In this document: piece after piece, positions 7,263-14,137 of the stretch | Numbering within the stretch: the first letter of the stretch is position 1 | How the letters are laid out: every line of letters starts with the position of its first letter | Assembly (NCBI GenBank): GCA_045578465.1 | Contig: JAZNKJ010000055.1 | Coordinates: 1-20,905 of the forward strand | DNA from: SIG454 sp045578465 | GTDB lineage: Bacteria > Bacillota > Clostridia > Monoglobales > Monoglobaceae | Direction of reading: 5' to 3' | Length of the DNA: 20,905 nucleotides | Made by a program: the position numbers and the translations under genes | Notes under the pieces: model-generated | Database searches by the model: none | What the model was told of the DNA's origin: nothing | The model's input: the letters and a program-made list of their open reading frames with translations, nothing else

Positions 7263-8018
7263 ATGAAAAGAATTTTATGTTTAATGATGGTTGCTGTTCT
7301 TTGCCTCGCTCTTGTTGCTTGTGGTGGAAACGGCGAAGAAAAGAACTTTGCTATTGCAACAGATAAAGGATTCAGTCCTTTTGAATTCCAAAATGCAAAA
7401 GGTGAAATCGTTGGTATCGATATGGACATCTTAGCTGCAATTGCAGAAGATCAGGGCTTTACTTACGACCTTCAGTATGTTGGTTGGGATGCTGCTATCG
7501 CTGCTTGTCAGGCTGGTCAGGCTGACGGTATGATTGCTGGTGCATCTATCACAGACGAAAGAAAAGAAAACGGCTGGATTTTCTCAGATGGTTACTATGA
7601 TGCAACACAGGGTTTAGCAGTTGCTGCTGACTCTGATATCACAGGCTTTGCTGATTTAAAAGGCAAGAAAGTTGCTGTTAAGAACGGAACAATGAGCAAC
7701 CAGTATGCTGAAGCTATTAAGGATGAATATGGCTTTGAAGTTGTTACATTTACAACATCTCCTGATATGTATCAGGCTGTTATGGGCGGTCAGGTTGATG
7801 GTTGTCTTGATGATACACCAATCTTAAAGTACAACATCAAAACAGGCGAACTTGATATGAAGTTTGTTGAAGGAACAGAAAATGAACCTGCTCAGTATGG
7901 TTTCGCTATCTTTGATGCAGACAATCAGGAACTCGTTGACCTCTTCAACGCAGGTCTTAAGAATATCCGTGAAAACGGAAAATATGACGAGATTATTGCT
8001 AAATATCTCGGCGAATAA
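7263..8018 (+). CDS. Amino acid ABC transporter, lipoprotein substrate-binding protein (cassette 1)
   Basis: This 251-residue family 3 solute-binding protein (SBP_bac_3) captures a polar amino acid outside the cell membrane and hands it to the permease at 8101-8772. What is seen: a lipoprotein signal with basic MKR start, hydrophobic stretch and lipobox LVAC (acylated Cys20), then the FAIATDKGFSPFEF opening (about 29-42), VGIDMDILAAIAE (50-62), the ITDERKE segment (96-102) with R100 in the position that usually binds the ligand carboxylate, a KVAVKNGTMSNQYAE phosphate-loop-like segment (about 136-150), and LDDTP (182-186), where an Asp often binds the amino group. The exact ligand cannot be read from the sequence. 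A strong AAAGGAGAG precedes the start. A 10-bp hairpin follows the stop. Confidence 0.9.
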   Translation: MKRILCLMMVAVLCLALVACGGNGEEKNFAIATDKGFSPFEFQNAKGEIVGIDMDILAAIAEDQGFTYDLQYVGWDAAIAACQAGQADGMIAGASITDERKENGWIFSDGYYDATQGLAVAADSDITGFADLKGKKVAVKNGTMSNQYAEAIKDEYGFEVVTFTTSPDMYQAVMGGQVDGCLDDTPILKYNIKTGELDMKFVEGTENEPAQYGFAIFDADNQELVDLFNAGLKNIRENGKYDEIIAKYLGE

Positions 8019-8046
8019 TTTTAACTTTTGAAATATGAATATTTGT

Positions 8047-8070
8047 AAGGGTGCGGTGTTCCGCGCCCTT
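8047..8070 (+). other. Intercistronic hairpin after the cassette 1 binding-protein gene
   Basis: A 10-bp stem (8047-8056 with 8061-8070, one T-G pair, GC-rich) with loop TGTT lies 28 nt after the stop and 30 nt before the permease start. It has no T-run, so it is probably not a terminator. Such stems often protect the 3' end of a binding-protein message and so raise its level over the permease and ATPase; that role is inferred. Confidence 0.7.
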
Positions 8071-8100
8071 GCGAATTGTTTATAGGAGGATAGGCACCCA

Positions 8101-8772
8101 ATGAACCAACTTATAAGCGAATACGGCACCTTGCTTGGGGCCGCGATGGGACAAACTCTCTTGCTCGCTTTATTCGGACTGTTTTTCGGATGTATCCTTG
8201 GAATATTTTTCGGACTGGCAAGCGTAGTAAAAAGCAAAGTTTCAAGAACAATTTCTGCAATTTATGTTAACTTAATACGCGGAGTTCCAATGATAGTATT
8301 GGCGTTTTTTGTTTTTTACGGCGTTCCTTATGGGCTCAGAAACATTCTTGGAATTAAATTTGTTCTGACACCTCTTCAAGCGGGAACAATCTGTCTTGCA
8401 CTTAACTGCGGAGCTTATATGTCAGAAATAATCAGAGCCGGTATTCAAGCTATTGATCCGGGTCAGATGGAGGCGGCAAGAAGCCTCGGCCTTACATATT
8501 GGCGTTCAATGTTTAGAATTGTTTTGCCTCAGGCCATTAAAAATATGATTCCAAGTATTGTTAACCAGTTTATAATAACTCTTAAAGATACATCAATTTT
8601 GTCGGTTATCGGTTTTCCGGAACTTGTTAATAAAGCGCAGAATGTTATTGCTATAACATTCAGATCCTTTGAGATATGGGCAATCGTTGCCGTTATGTAT
8701 CTTGCGGTAATTCTTCTTTTGCAGCAGGTTGCAAAAGCTTTGGAAAGGAGACTTAGCCGTGGTAAAGAATAA
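8101..8772 (+). CDS. Amino acid ABC transporter permease (cassette 1, HisM/GlnP type)
   Basis: This is a 223-residue membrane subunit of a polar amino acid importer; such proteins normally work as a dimer with two ATPase subunits. What is seen: about five hydrophobic segments (about 14-40, 56-76, 92-112, 160-178, 190-212) and the cytoplasmic EAA loop at 124-143, with EAARSLGLT and the late IVLPQAI that contacts the ATPase. The RGVP motif (60-63) is typical of this family. The start has a TAGGAGGA site at 8083-8090. The gene overlaps the ATPase gene by 14 nt, and the LERRL codons near its end contain the ATPase ribosome binding site. Confidence 0.93.
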   Translation: MNQLISEYGTLLGAAMGQTLLLALFGLFFGCILGIFFGLASVVKSKVSRTISAIYVNLIRGVPMIVLAFFVFYGVPYGLRNILGIKFVLTPLQAGTICLALNCGAYMSEIIRAGIQAIDPGQMEAARSLGLTYWRSMFRIVLPQAIKNMIPSIVNQFIITLKDTSILSVIGFPELVNKAQNVIAITFRSFEIWAIVAVMYLAVILLLQQVAKALERRLSRGKE

Positions 8773-9505
8773 GCATAATGTGAAAATCAGTGTCAGAGAT
8801 TTAAAGAAAAATTTCGGGCATCTTAAAGTTTTGCAAGGGATATCAACTGATATTTACGAAGGCGAAGTTGTTTGCGTAATCGGCCCGTCCGGTAGCGGAA
8901 AGTCAACCTTTTTAAGATGTCTTAACCGTTTGGAAGAAGCAACAGGCGGAGAAATCATTATTGATGGCACAAACATAATTGACAAAAAAATAAATATTAA
9001 TAAAGTAAGAGAAAACATTGGGATGGTTTTCCAGCATTTCAATCTTTTTGCAAATAAGAATGTTTTGGAAAATCTTATGCTTGCTCCTGTTGACTTAAAG
9101 AAAGCAACAAAGGAAGAGGCGAAAGAAAATGCTTTAAAGCTTCTTGAAACTGTTGGCCTTTCCGATAAAGCGGAGTACTATCCGTCTCAGCTTTCAGGTG
9201 GACAGAAACAGCGTGTTGCAATTGCAAGAGCGCTTGCTATGAAGCCTGATATTATGCTCTTTGATGAGCCTACATCTGCTCTTGACCCTGAAATGGTCGG
9301 AGAGGTTTTAGAGGTTATGAAAGGCCTTGCAAGAGATGGTATGACAATGGTTGTTGTTACTCACGAAATGGGCTTCGCCAGAGAAGTTTCAGACAGAGTT
9401 ATGTTTATGGATGATGGTGTAATTTTGGAAGAGGGAACTCCGGAAGAGCTTTTCGGGGCTCCAAAACATCCAAGAACCATTGACTTCCTTAACAAAGTTC
9501 TTTAA
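8759..9505 (+). CDS. Amino acid ABC transporter ATP-binding protein (cassette 1)
   Basis: This is a 248-residue ATPase of the GlnQ/HisP type that powers uptake on the cytoplasmic face. What is seen: Walker A GPSGSGKST (42-50), Q-loop VFQHFNLF (90-97), signature LSGGQKQR (145-152), Walker B IMLFDE (165-170), D-loop SALDPE, and H-loop His202 in VTHEMGF. A GTG start at 8759 is preferred because AAAGGAG at 8744-8750 is 8 nt upstream; an earlier in-frame ATG at 8729 lies before that site. It overlaps the permease end by 14 nt, implying coupled translation. It closely resembles the ATPase at 11124-11867 over long stretches, including the C-terminal RTIDFL-KVL ending. Confidence 0.95.
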   Translation: MVKNKHNVKISVRDLKKNFGHLKVLQGISTDIYEGEVVCVIGPSGSGKSTFLRCLNRLEEATGGEIIIDGTNIIDKKININKVRENIGMVFQHFNLFANKNVLENLMLAPVDLKKATKEEAKENALKLLETVGLSDKAEYYPSQLSGGQKQRVAIARALAMKPDIMLFDEPTSALDPEMVGEVLEVMKGLARDGMTMVVVTHEMGFAREVSDRVMFMDDGVILEEGTPEELFGAPKHPRTIDFLNKVL

Positions 9506-9509
9506 AGTA

Positions 9510-9538
9510 TTGACTTTTTTATGGATAAGTAGTAGAAT
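9510..9538 (+). promoter_or_regulatory. Sigma-A-type promoter for the second ABC cassette
   Basis: TTGACT at 9510-9515 and TAGAAT at 9533-9538 are separated by 17 bases. They start 5 nt after the ATPase stop. The short A/T-rich leader to the start at 9574 contains no terminator or riboswitch that I can see, so cassette 1 transcripts may also read into cassette 2. Confidence 0.72.
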
Positions 9539-9573
9539 AAATTATATTTTTAGTATATTTTGGAGGTATTGTT

Positions 9574-10332
9574 ATGAAAAAAATACTCGCACTTTTACTC
9601 GCAGTTACATTAATGGCTGCTATGTTCGTTGCTTGCGGAACAAAAGAAGACAATAAGCTTATTATGGCTACAAACGCTGAATTCCCACCATATGAATATA
9701 TGGAAAACAACGAAGTTGTGGGCATTGACGCTGAAATTTCAAAGGCAATCGCTGAAAAACTCGGCTATGAACTCGTTATCGAAAATGTTGACTTTGATTC
9801 ACTTATTCCTGGCGTTCAGACAGGCAAGTATGACTTTGCCGCAGCTGGTATGACAGTTACAGAGGACCGTCTTGAACAGGTAAACTTTACACAGTCATAT
9901 GCAACAGGTATCCAGTCAATCATCGTTAAAGAAGGTTCTGCTATCACATCTGCTGATGACCTCTTTAAAGAAGGTGCATCAACAAAGATTGGTGTTCAGC
10001 TTGCTACAACAGGCGACCTTTACTGCACATGGGACATCGAAGATGAAGGCCTTGGCACAGTAGAGCGTTACAACAAGGGCGCTGACGCTGTTATGGCTCT
10101 TACATCAGGTAAGGTTGACTGCGTTGTTATCGACAACGAACCTGCAAAAGTTTTCGTTCAGAACAATCCAGGTCTTGTAATTCTTGACACAGAATATGCT
10201 GTTGAAGATTATGCTATCGCAGTAGCAAAAGATAAGCCTGAACTTCTTGAAAAAATCAACAAGGCTTTGGGCGAATTAATTGCTGACGGTACAGTTAAAA
10301 ACATTATCGAAAAGTACATTCCAGCTGAATAA
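9574..10332 (+). CDS. Amino acid ABC transporter, lipoprotein substrate-binding protein (cassette 2)
   Basis: This 252-residue family 3 solute-binding lipoprotein serves the permease at 10406-11134. What is seen: signal peptide with lipobox FVAC (acylated Cys21), MATNAEFPPYEY opening (31-42), VGIDAEISKAIAEKLGY (49-65), the MTVTEDRLEQVNFT block (93-106) with the ligand-carboxylate Arg99, LATTGDLY (143-150), and VIDNEPA (185-191) with the likely amino-group ligand Asp187. It matches the consensus of polar amino acid binding proteins more closely than the cassette 1 protein, and the two differ widely between motifs, so different ligands are likely. TTGGAGGT precedes the start. A hairpin follows the stop. 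Confidence 0.92.
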   Translation: MKKILALLLAVTLMAAMFVACGTKEDNKLIMATNAEFPPYEYMENNEVVGIDAEISKAIAEKLGYELVIENVDFDSLIPGVQTGKYDFAAAGMTVTEDRLEQVNFTQSYATGIQSIIVKEGSAITSADDLFKEGASTKIGVQLATTGDLYCTWDIEDEGLGTVERYNKGADAVMALTSGKVDCVVIDNEPAKVFVQNNPGLVILDTEYAVEDYAIAVAKDKPELLEKINKALGELIADGTVKNIIEKYIPAE

Positions 10333-10346
10333 TATTTAAGCTAATT

Positions 10347-10377
10347 ATAGGGCTGTATCGTAATGACACAGCCCTAT
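10347..10377 (+). other. Intercistronic hairpin after the cassette 2 binding-protein gene
   Basis: A perfect 10-bp stem is made by 10347-10356 and 10368-10377, with an 11-nt loop, followed by TTAATTGTT. The tail is only weakly T-rich, so it could be a partial terminator or an mRNA-stabilising stem. It occupies the same place as the hairpin at 8047-8070 in cassette 1 but shares no obvious sequence with it. Confidence 0.65.
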
Positions 10378-10405
10378 TTAATTGTTAGGAAAGGAGCATG
10401 ACAAA

Positions 10406-11134
10406 ATGCCTGAATGGATTACAAAACTTATACGGGATTTTAACACAGCCTTTATTGTTGACGGCCGTTGGAAATATCTTGTTGAGGGCATACAAAATAC
10501 CCTTATTTTAACCTTTTTTGCTCTTGTTTTAGGTGTTGCTCTTGGTGTTATTATTGCGGCAATCCGTGTTACATATGACAAACAATACCACCAGATGAAA
10601 AAGGGTATTTCAAAGTTTCTGCTTTGTATTGGAAATATAATTTCCAAGATTTATCTTACAGTAATTCGTGGGACACCTGCAATGGTGCAGATTCTTATTA
10701 TATTCTTTATCATAATGGCAAGTTCCAATAACAAGATGCTCTGTGGCATAATTGCCTTTGGTATAAACTCAGGGGCTTATGTTGCTGAGATTATCCGAGG
10801 TGGAATTATGAGCATTGACGAAGGTCAGACGGAAGCCGGTCGCTCACTTGGTTTTAACTATGCTCAAACCATGGCTTTTATTATACTCCCACAGACATTT
10901 AAAAGTATTTTACCTGCACTTGCCAATGAATTTATTGTGCTTTTAAAAGAAACTGCCATAGCAGGTTATGTTGGTGTTACCGACCTTACTCGTGGCGCAA
11001 ATATAATCCGAGGCATTACATATCAAAGCTTCTGGCCACTTCTTGCAATTGCTGCGATTTATCTTGTTATGGTAATGTTCTTTACATGGCTTGTAGGTAT
11101 TTTAGAAAGGAGGTTGCGCAGAAGTGAAAGATAA
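10406..11134 (+). CDS. Amino acid ABC transporter permease (cassette 2)
   Basis: This 242-residue HisM/GlnP-type membrane subunit has about five hydrophobic segments (about 33-53, 70-103, 112-130, 176-190, 212-232) and an EAA loop at 143-162 containing EAGRSLGFN and IILPQTF. The RGTP motif (89-92) matches the family. A longer loop (about 54-80) separates the first two segments compared with the cassette 1 permease. The start at 10406 follows AAGGAG at 10391-10396. It ends with an LERRL motif that also encodes the ATPase ribosome binding site, and it overlaps the ATPase by 11 nt. Confidence 0.93.
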   Translation: MPEWITKLIRDFNTAFIVDGRWKYLVEGIQNTLILTFFALVLGVALGVIIAAIRVTYDKQYHQMKKGISKFLLCIGNIISKIYLTVIRGTPAMVQILIIFFIIMASSNNKMLCGIIAFGINSGAYVAEIIRGGIMSIDEGQTEAGRSLGFNYAQTMAFIILPQTFKSILPALANEFIVLLKETAIAGYVGVTDLTRGANIIRGITYQSFWPLLAIAAIYLVMVMFFTWLVGILERRLRRSER

Positions 11135-11867
11135 TTTCATTATTCAAACAACCGACCTTTGCAAACATTACAATGGTGGTAAAATTAAGGCCTTAGACGG
11201 CGTTACAACGGGAATCTCAAAAGGTGAAGTTGTGTGCATAATCGGCCCATCCGGAAGCGGAAAATCTACTTTTTTAAGGTCACTTAACCTTTTGGAAGTT
11301 CCAACAAGCGGACAGATTATATTTGAAGGCGTTGATATTTCCGATAAAAAGGTAAATATAAATGTCCACAGACAGAAAATGGGTATGGTTTTTCAGCACT
11401 TTAACCTTTTCCCGCATATGACAATTCTTAAAAATATGACTATTGCTCCTATAAAACTTCTTGGTATGTCAAAGATAGAAGCTGAAAAAATGGCAATGGA
11501 ATTTTTAAAGCGCGTAGGACTTGAAGACAGAGCAAATGCTTATCCAAGTCAGCTCTCTGGCGGACAAAAACAGAGAATAGCAATTGTTCGCGCTCTTTGT
11601 ATGAAACCTCAGGTTATGCTCTTTGACGAGCCAACCTCCGCTCTTGACCCTGAAATGGTTGGAGAAGTTCTGGAAGTTATGAGAGAACTTGCTAATGAGG
11701 GAATGACTATGGCGGTTGTTACTCATGAAATGGGTTTTGCCAAAGAAGTTGCCGACAGAGTTATATTTATGGCAGACGGTGTTATTGTTGAAGAAGGTAC
11801 TCCGGACGAGATTTTCGGAAGTCCTAAAAACCAGCGAACCATTGATTTTCTTAAGAAGGTTCTGTAA
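11124..11867 (+). CDS. Amino acid ABC transporter ATP-binding protein (cassette 2)
   Basis: This is a 247-residue GlnQ/HisP-type ATPase. What is seen: Walker A GPSGSGKST (41-49), VFQHFNLF Q-loop (89-96), signature LSGGQKQR (144-151), Walker B VMLFDE (164-169), SALDPE D-loop and His201 in VTHEMGF. The GTG start is set by AAAGGAGGT at 11106-11114, inside the permease gene. It shares long identical runs with the cassette 1 ATPase (for example PTSALDPEMVGEVLEVM), which supports a common origin by cassette duplication, although the sequences have diverged elsewhere. Confidence 0.95.
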   Translation: MKDNFIIQTTDLCKHYNGGKIKALDGVTTGISKGEVVCIIGPSGSGKSTFLRSLNLLEVPTSGQIIFEGVDISDKKVNINVHRQKMGMVFQHFNLFPHMTILKNMTIAPIKLLGMSKIEAEKMAMEFLKRVGLEDRANAYPSQLSGGQKQRIAIVRALCMKPQVMLFDEPTSALDPEMVGEVLEVMRELANEGMTMAVVTHEMGFAKEVADRVIFMADGVIVEEGTPDEIFGSPKNQRTIDFLKKVL

Positions 11868-11882
11868 GAAAGGATAAGCCTG

Positions 11883-12569
11883 ATGAAGAAAATAAGCAAA
11901 ATGAATGAGCTTGCCTGGGTTCTTGGAATTGTCCTTTGTGCCCTTGGGATTGCTCTTTATATAAAGGCAGGTTTTGGGCTTTCAATGGTTGCGGCTCCGC
12001 CATATCTTATCCATTTAAAAATAGTTGAAATATTCCCATGGTATACTCAGGGAACATCAGAATATATTTTACAAACTGTTCTTTTAATAATTCTTTGTGT
12101 TATTATAAAGAAGGTAAAACTTAACTTTGTTCTTTCCTTTGCCACTGCGATTATTTCAGGAATGGTTTTAGATTTCTGGCTGTTTGTTTTGGGCGGAGGA
12201 GAATTATATGGGACCATTGGTGTCCGTATTCTTGCTTTTATTCTTGGCGAACTTTCGGTAAGTATGGCGATTGCGTTTTTCTTCAGAACTGCAATGCCGC
12301 TTCAATCTTACGAAGTGTTTGTTAAAGAGATTGCAAGCTTCTTTAACATTGAAATCAGTAAAGTCAAGATGGGGTTTGATATTTCATTTCTGATACTTTC
12401 AGTAGGTCTTGCTGTTTTTCTAAACAGAAGTTTTCAAGGAATTGGCATAGGAACAGTTATTTTAACGGTCATAAATGCACCTCTTATAAATATGTTCGGG
12501 AAGCTTTTTGATAAGATTTTCGTTTTCGATATGGCTTTCCCTAAGCTTGAAAAGATTTTAGCTAAATAA
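11883..12569 (+). CDS. YczE-type integral membrane protein of unknown function
   Basis: This is a 228-residue membrane protein resembling the YczE/COG2364 (DUF6198) family, for which I know no proven reaction. What is seen: five or six hydrophobic segments (about 11-28, 62-76, 82-103, 113-134, 166-181, 185-205), an N-terminal GIALYIKAGFGLSMVAAPPY block (about 22-41) typical of the family, and a GIGIGTV motif (186-192). There is no signal peptide or catalytic motif. The start has AAAGGA at 11869-11874, and the gene begins 15 nt after the ATPase, so it is probably co-transcribed with cassette 2. A role in transport or in exporting a related compound is possible but not shown. It ends at the bidirectional terminator. 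Confidence 0.75.
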   Translation: MKKISKMNELAWVLGIVLCALGIALYIKAGFGLSMVAAPPYLIHLKIVEIFPWYTQGTSEYILQTVLLIILCVIIKKVKLNFVLSFATAIISGMVLDFWLFVLGGGELYGTIGVRILAFILGELSVSMAIAFFFRTAMPLQSYEVFVKEIASFFNIEISKVKMGFDISFLILSVGLAVFLNRSFQGIGIGTVILTVINAPLINMFGKLFDKIFVFDMAFPKLEKILAK

Positions 12570-12597
12570 AAAAAGCACCTCAATAAGGTGCTTTTTT
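12569..12597. terminator. Strong bidirectional intrinsic terminator
   Basis: An 11-bp stem pairs 12569-12579 (AAAAAAGCACC) with 12587-12597 (GGTGCTTTTTT), with a 7-nt loop. It carries a T-run on both strands, so it can stop + strand transcripts from the ABC/YczE operon and - strand transcripts from comEC. The comEC stop codon lies in the loop and its last five codons lie in the right arm and loop. Confidence 0.92.
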
Positions 12598-14133
12598 ATT
12601 ATTTAATTTTAGCAATATAAGAAATAAAATACCAAAATACAAAAGTATTAAATATGGCGAAAAAGGCGGAATGGATAGCATTAGAACTCCCGTTTTTGAA
12701 GAAAGCTCAGTTGTAAGAATTATTATTTCGATAAGAGATGACAGAGGATATAAAATTAAAGAATATAATAATTCTGGCAGAAAAACTGAAATAAGACAAA
12801 GGATATATCCAAAAACAAAAACAGGGGTGCAAATAGCAACGATCCAAAGGTTAGCAATAATTGAGAATAAAGAAATTCTTCCGAAATAATAAGCAACAAA
12901 AGGTGCTGTGCCGATTAAAACTGAAATCGAAATCGCCAAAGATGAAAAGAGGTAGATGAGAAACTTGTTTTCTTTACAGAGTGGCGAAATCTTTTCGCAT
13001 ATAATTGGATAAATAACTATAATCGCAAGAGTCGAGATGCTTGATAAAATAAAGCTTATGTCGAATAAAGAATAAGGGTTTACAGCAAGAATTATAAAAG
13101 CAGATAAGAACAGAGCGGTTATTGAATCGTATTGTCTTTTTGTTATAAGGGCAAGCAGATACATAGTAAGCATTATTCCTGCTCGGCATACTGATGGCGA
13201 AAAGCCTGTTACTGCCGAGAAAATAAGGATAGCAGGGAGAATTATAAATGATACGAACTTTTTCCTTATTTTAAAGAAACCTAAAAGCCCACATAAAACG
13301 CTGAATAAAATGCTAAGATGAAGGCCTGAAACTGCGGCGATATGGGAAATCCCCGAAGTTGAAAAGTTTTCCGTAAGAGTTTCCGAAAAGTCGGTTTTAT
13401 CTCCAAGTAAAATGCCCTTGATAACTGCACAAGCGTCGGCGTTGTATGCAAATAGCTTCTCTAATTGATTGTTGATGCTTTCCCGAAGGTTTCTGCAAGA
13501 AACCATAAATTTTTCGGAAAGAGTTGAGGAATAATTCGTATTCCGGTCAGGATAAATTATATTTGTAAAGCCTGTGGCATAAATGTTTTTGGTTTTGAGA
13601 TATAATTCGTAGTCAAAAGTTCCTTCTTTAAAGTCAGGCTTTAAAAGCTCTGTATAAAACATTATATTTTCATTTATGCGAGGAGCGCTGTTATCCCTTA
13701 TGGAAACAAATAGACGCATATTGCCGTCAAGTGCCTTCGTTTTATCTTTTAGCTCAATTTCGTTGACCTTGACTATGACTGAATAGTGGTGCCCCTTTGT
13801 ACTGATATCGGGAGAAGAAATGACTGTTCCGTGAATCCACCCTTTTTGACCTATCATGCTTTTAAGAGCGCTTTGGTGGGTGGTGTCATAATTCTTGATG
13901 TGAAAGCTTCCTGAAATAAGGGACAGAATGCAGAAAATGCCGATTATAAAATTATAGCTTTTATTTCTGATTCCTTTTATTATAAGGAAAACAAGAAATA
14001 AAAGCAAAACTGATACAATGAGAAAAACCTTGCCAATTCCAAAGGAGAAGGCAAGGAAAATCCCAATTATGTAAAATGTGATTACCGCGGAGAGCGGTCT
14101 GTTTATTATCTGAGTTTTGATATTGTTTATCAT
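12580..14133 (-). CDS. comEC: ComEC/Rec2 family DNA-uptake channel protein lacking the metallo-beta-lactamase domain
   Basis: ComEC forms the membrane channel for single-stranded DNA during transformation. This copy has 517 residues. What is seen: N-terminal membrane segments (about 13-53 and 62-76), an OB-like DUF4131 region (about 95-195), then the competence domain (about 235-510) with ILLGDKTDFS (241-250), the hallmark HIAAVSGLHLS (264-274), GFSPSVCRAGIM (310-321), and many membrane helices up to residue 509. Full-length Bacillus-type ComEC is much longer and ends in a metallo-beta-lactamase domain, which is absent here; the gene ends cleanly in a terminator, so this looks like a natural short form and not a frameshift. 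It starts 4 nt after the antiporter stop, with a weak GAGAATTAGAG upstream. Whether it works in DNA uptake is unknown. Confidence 0.88.
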   Translation of the reverse strand: MINNIKTQIINRPLSAVITFYIIGIFLAFSFGIGKVFLIVSVLLLFLVFLIIKGIRNKSYNFIIGIFCILSLISGSFHIKNYDTTHQSALKSMIGQKGWIHGTVISSPDISTKGHHYSVIVKVNEIELKDKTKALDGNMRLFVSIRDNSAPRINENIMFYTELLKPDFKEGTFDYELYLKTKNIYATGFTNIIYPDRNTNYSSTLSEKFMVSCRNLRESINNQLEKLFAYNADACAVIKGILLGDKTDFSETLTENFSTSGISHIAAVSGLHLSILFSVLCGLLGFFKIRKKFVSFIILPAILIFSAVTGFSPSVCRAGIMLTMYLLALITKRQYDSITALFLSAFIILAVNPYSLFDISFILSSISTLAIIVIYPIICEKISPLCKENKFLIYLFSSLAISISVLIGTAPFVAYYFGRISLFSIIANLWIVAICTPVFVFGYILCLISVFLPELLYSLILYPLSSLIEIIILTTELSSKTGVLMLSIPPFSPYLILLYFGILFLILLKLNNKKAPY

Positions 14134-14137
14134 AGCT

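Noticed and set aside
12671..12889. + strand open frame inside the comEC region
   Set aside because: It is antisense to a clear membrane-protein frame and has no recognisable motif or ribosome binding site.
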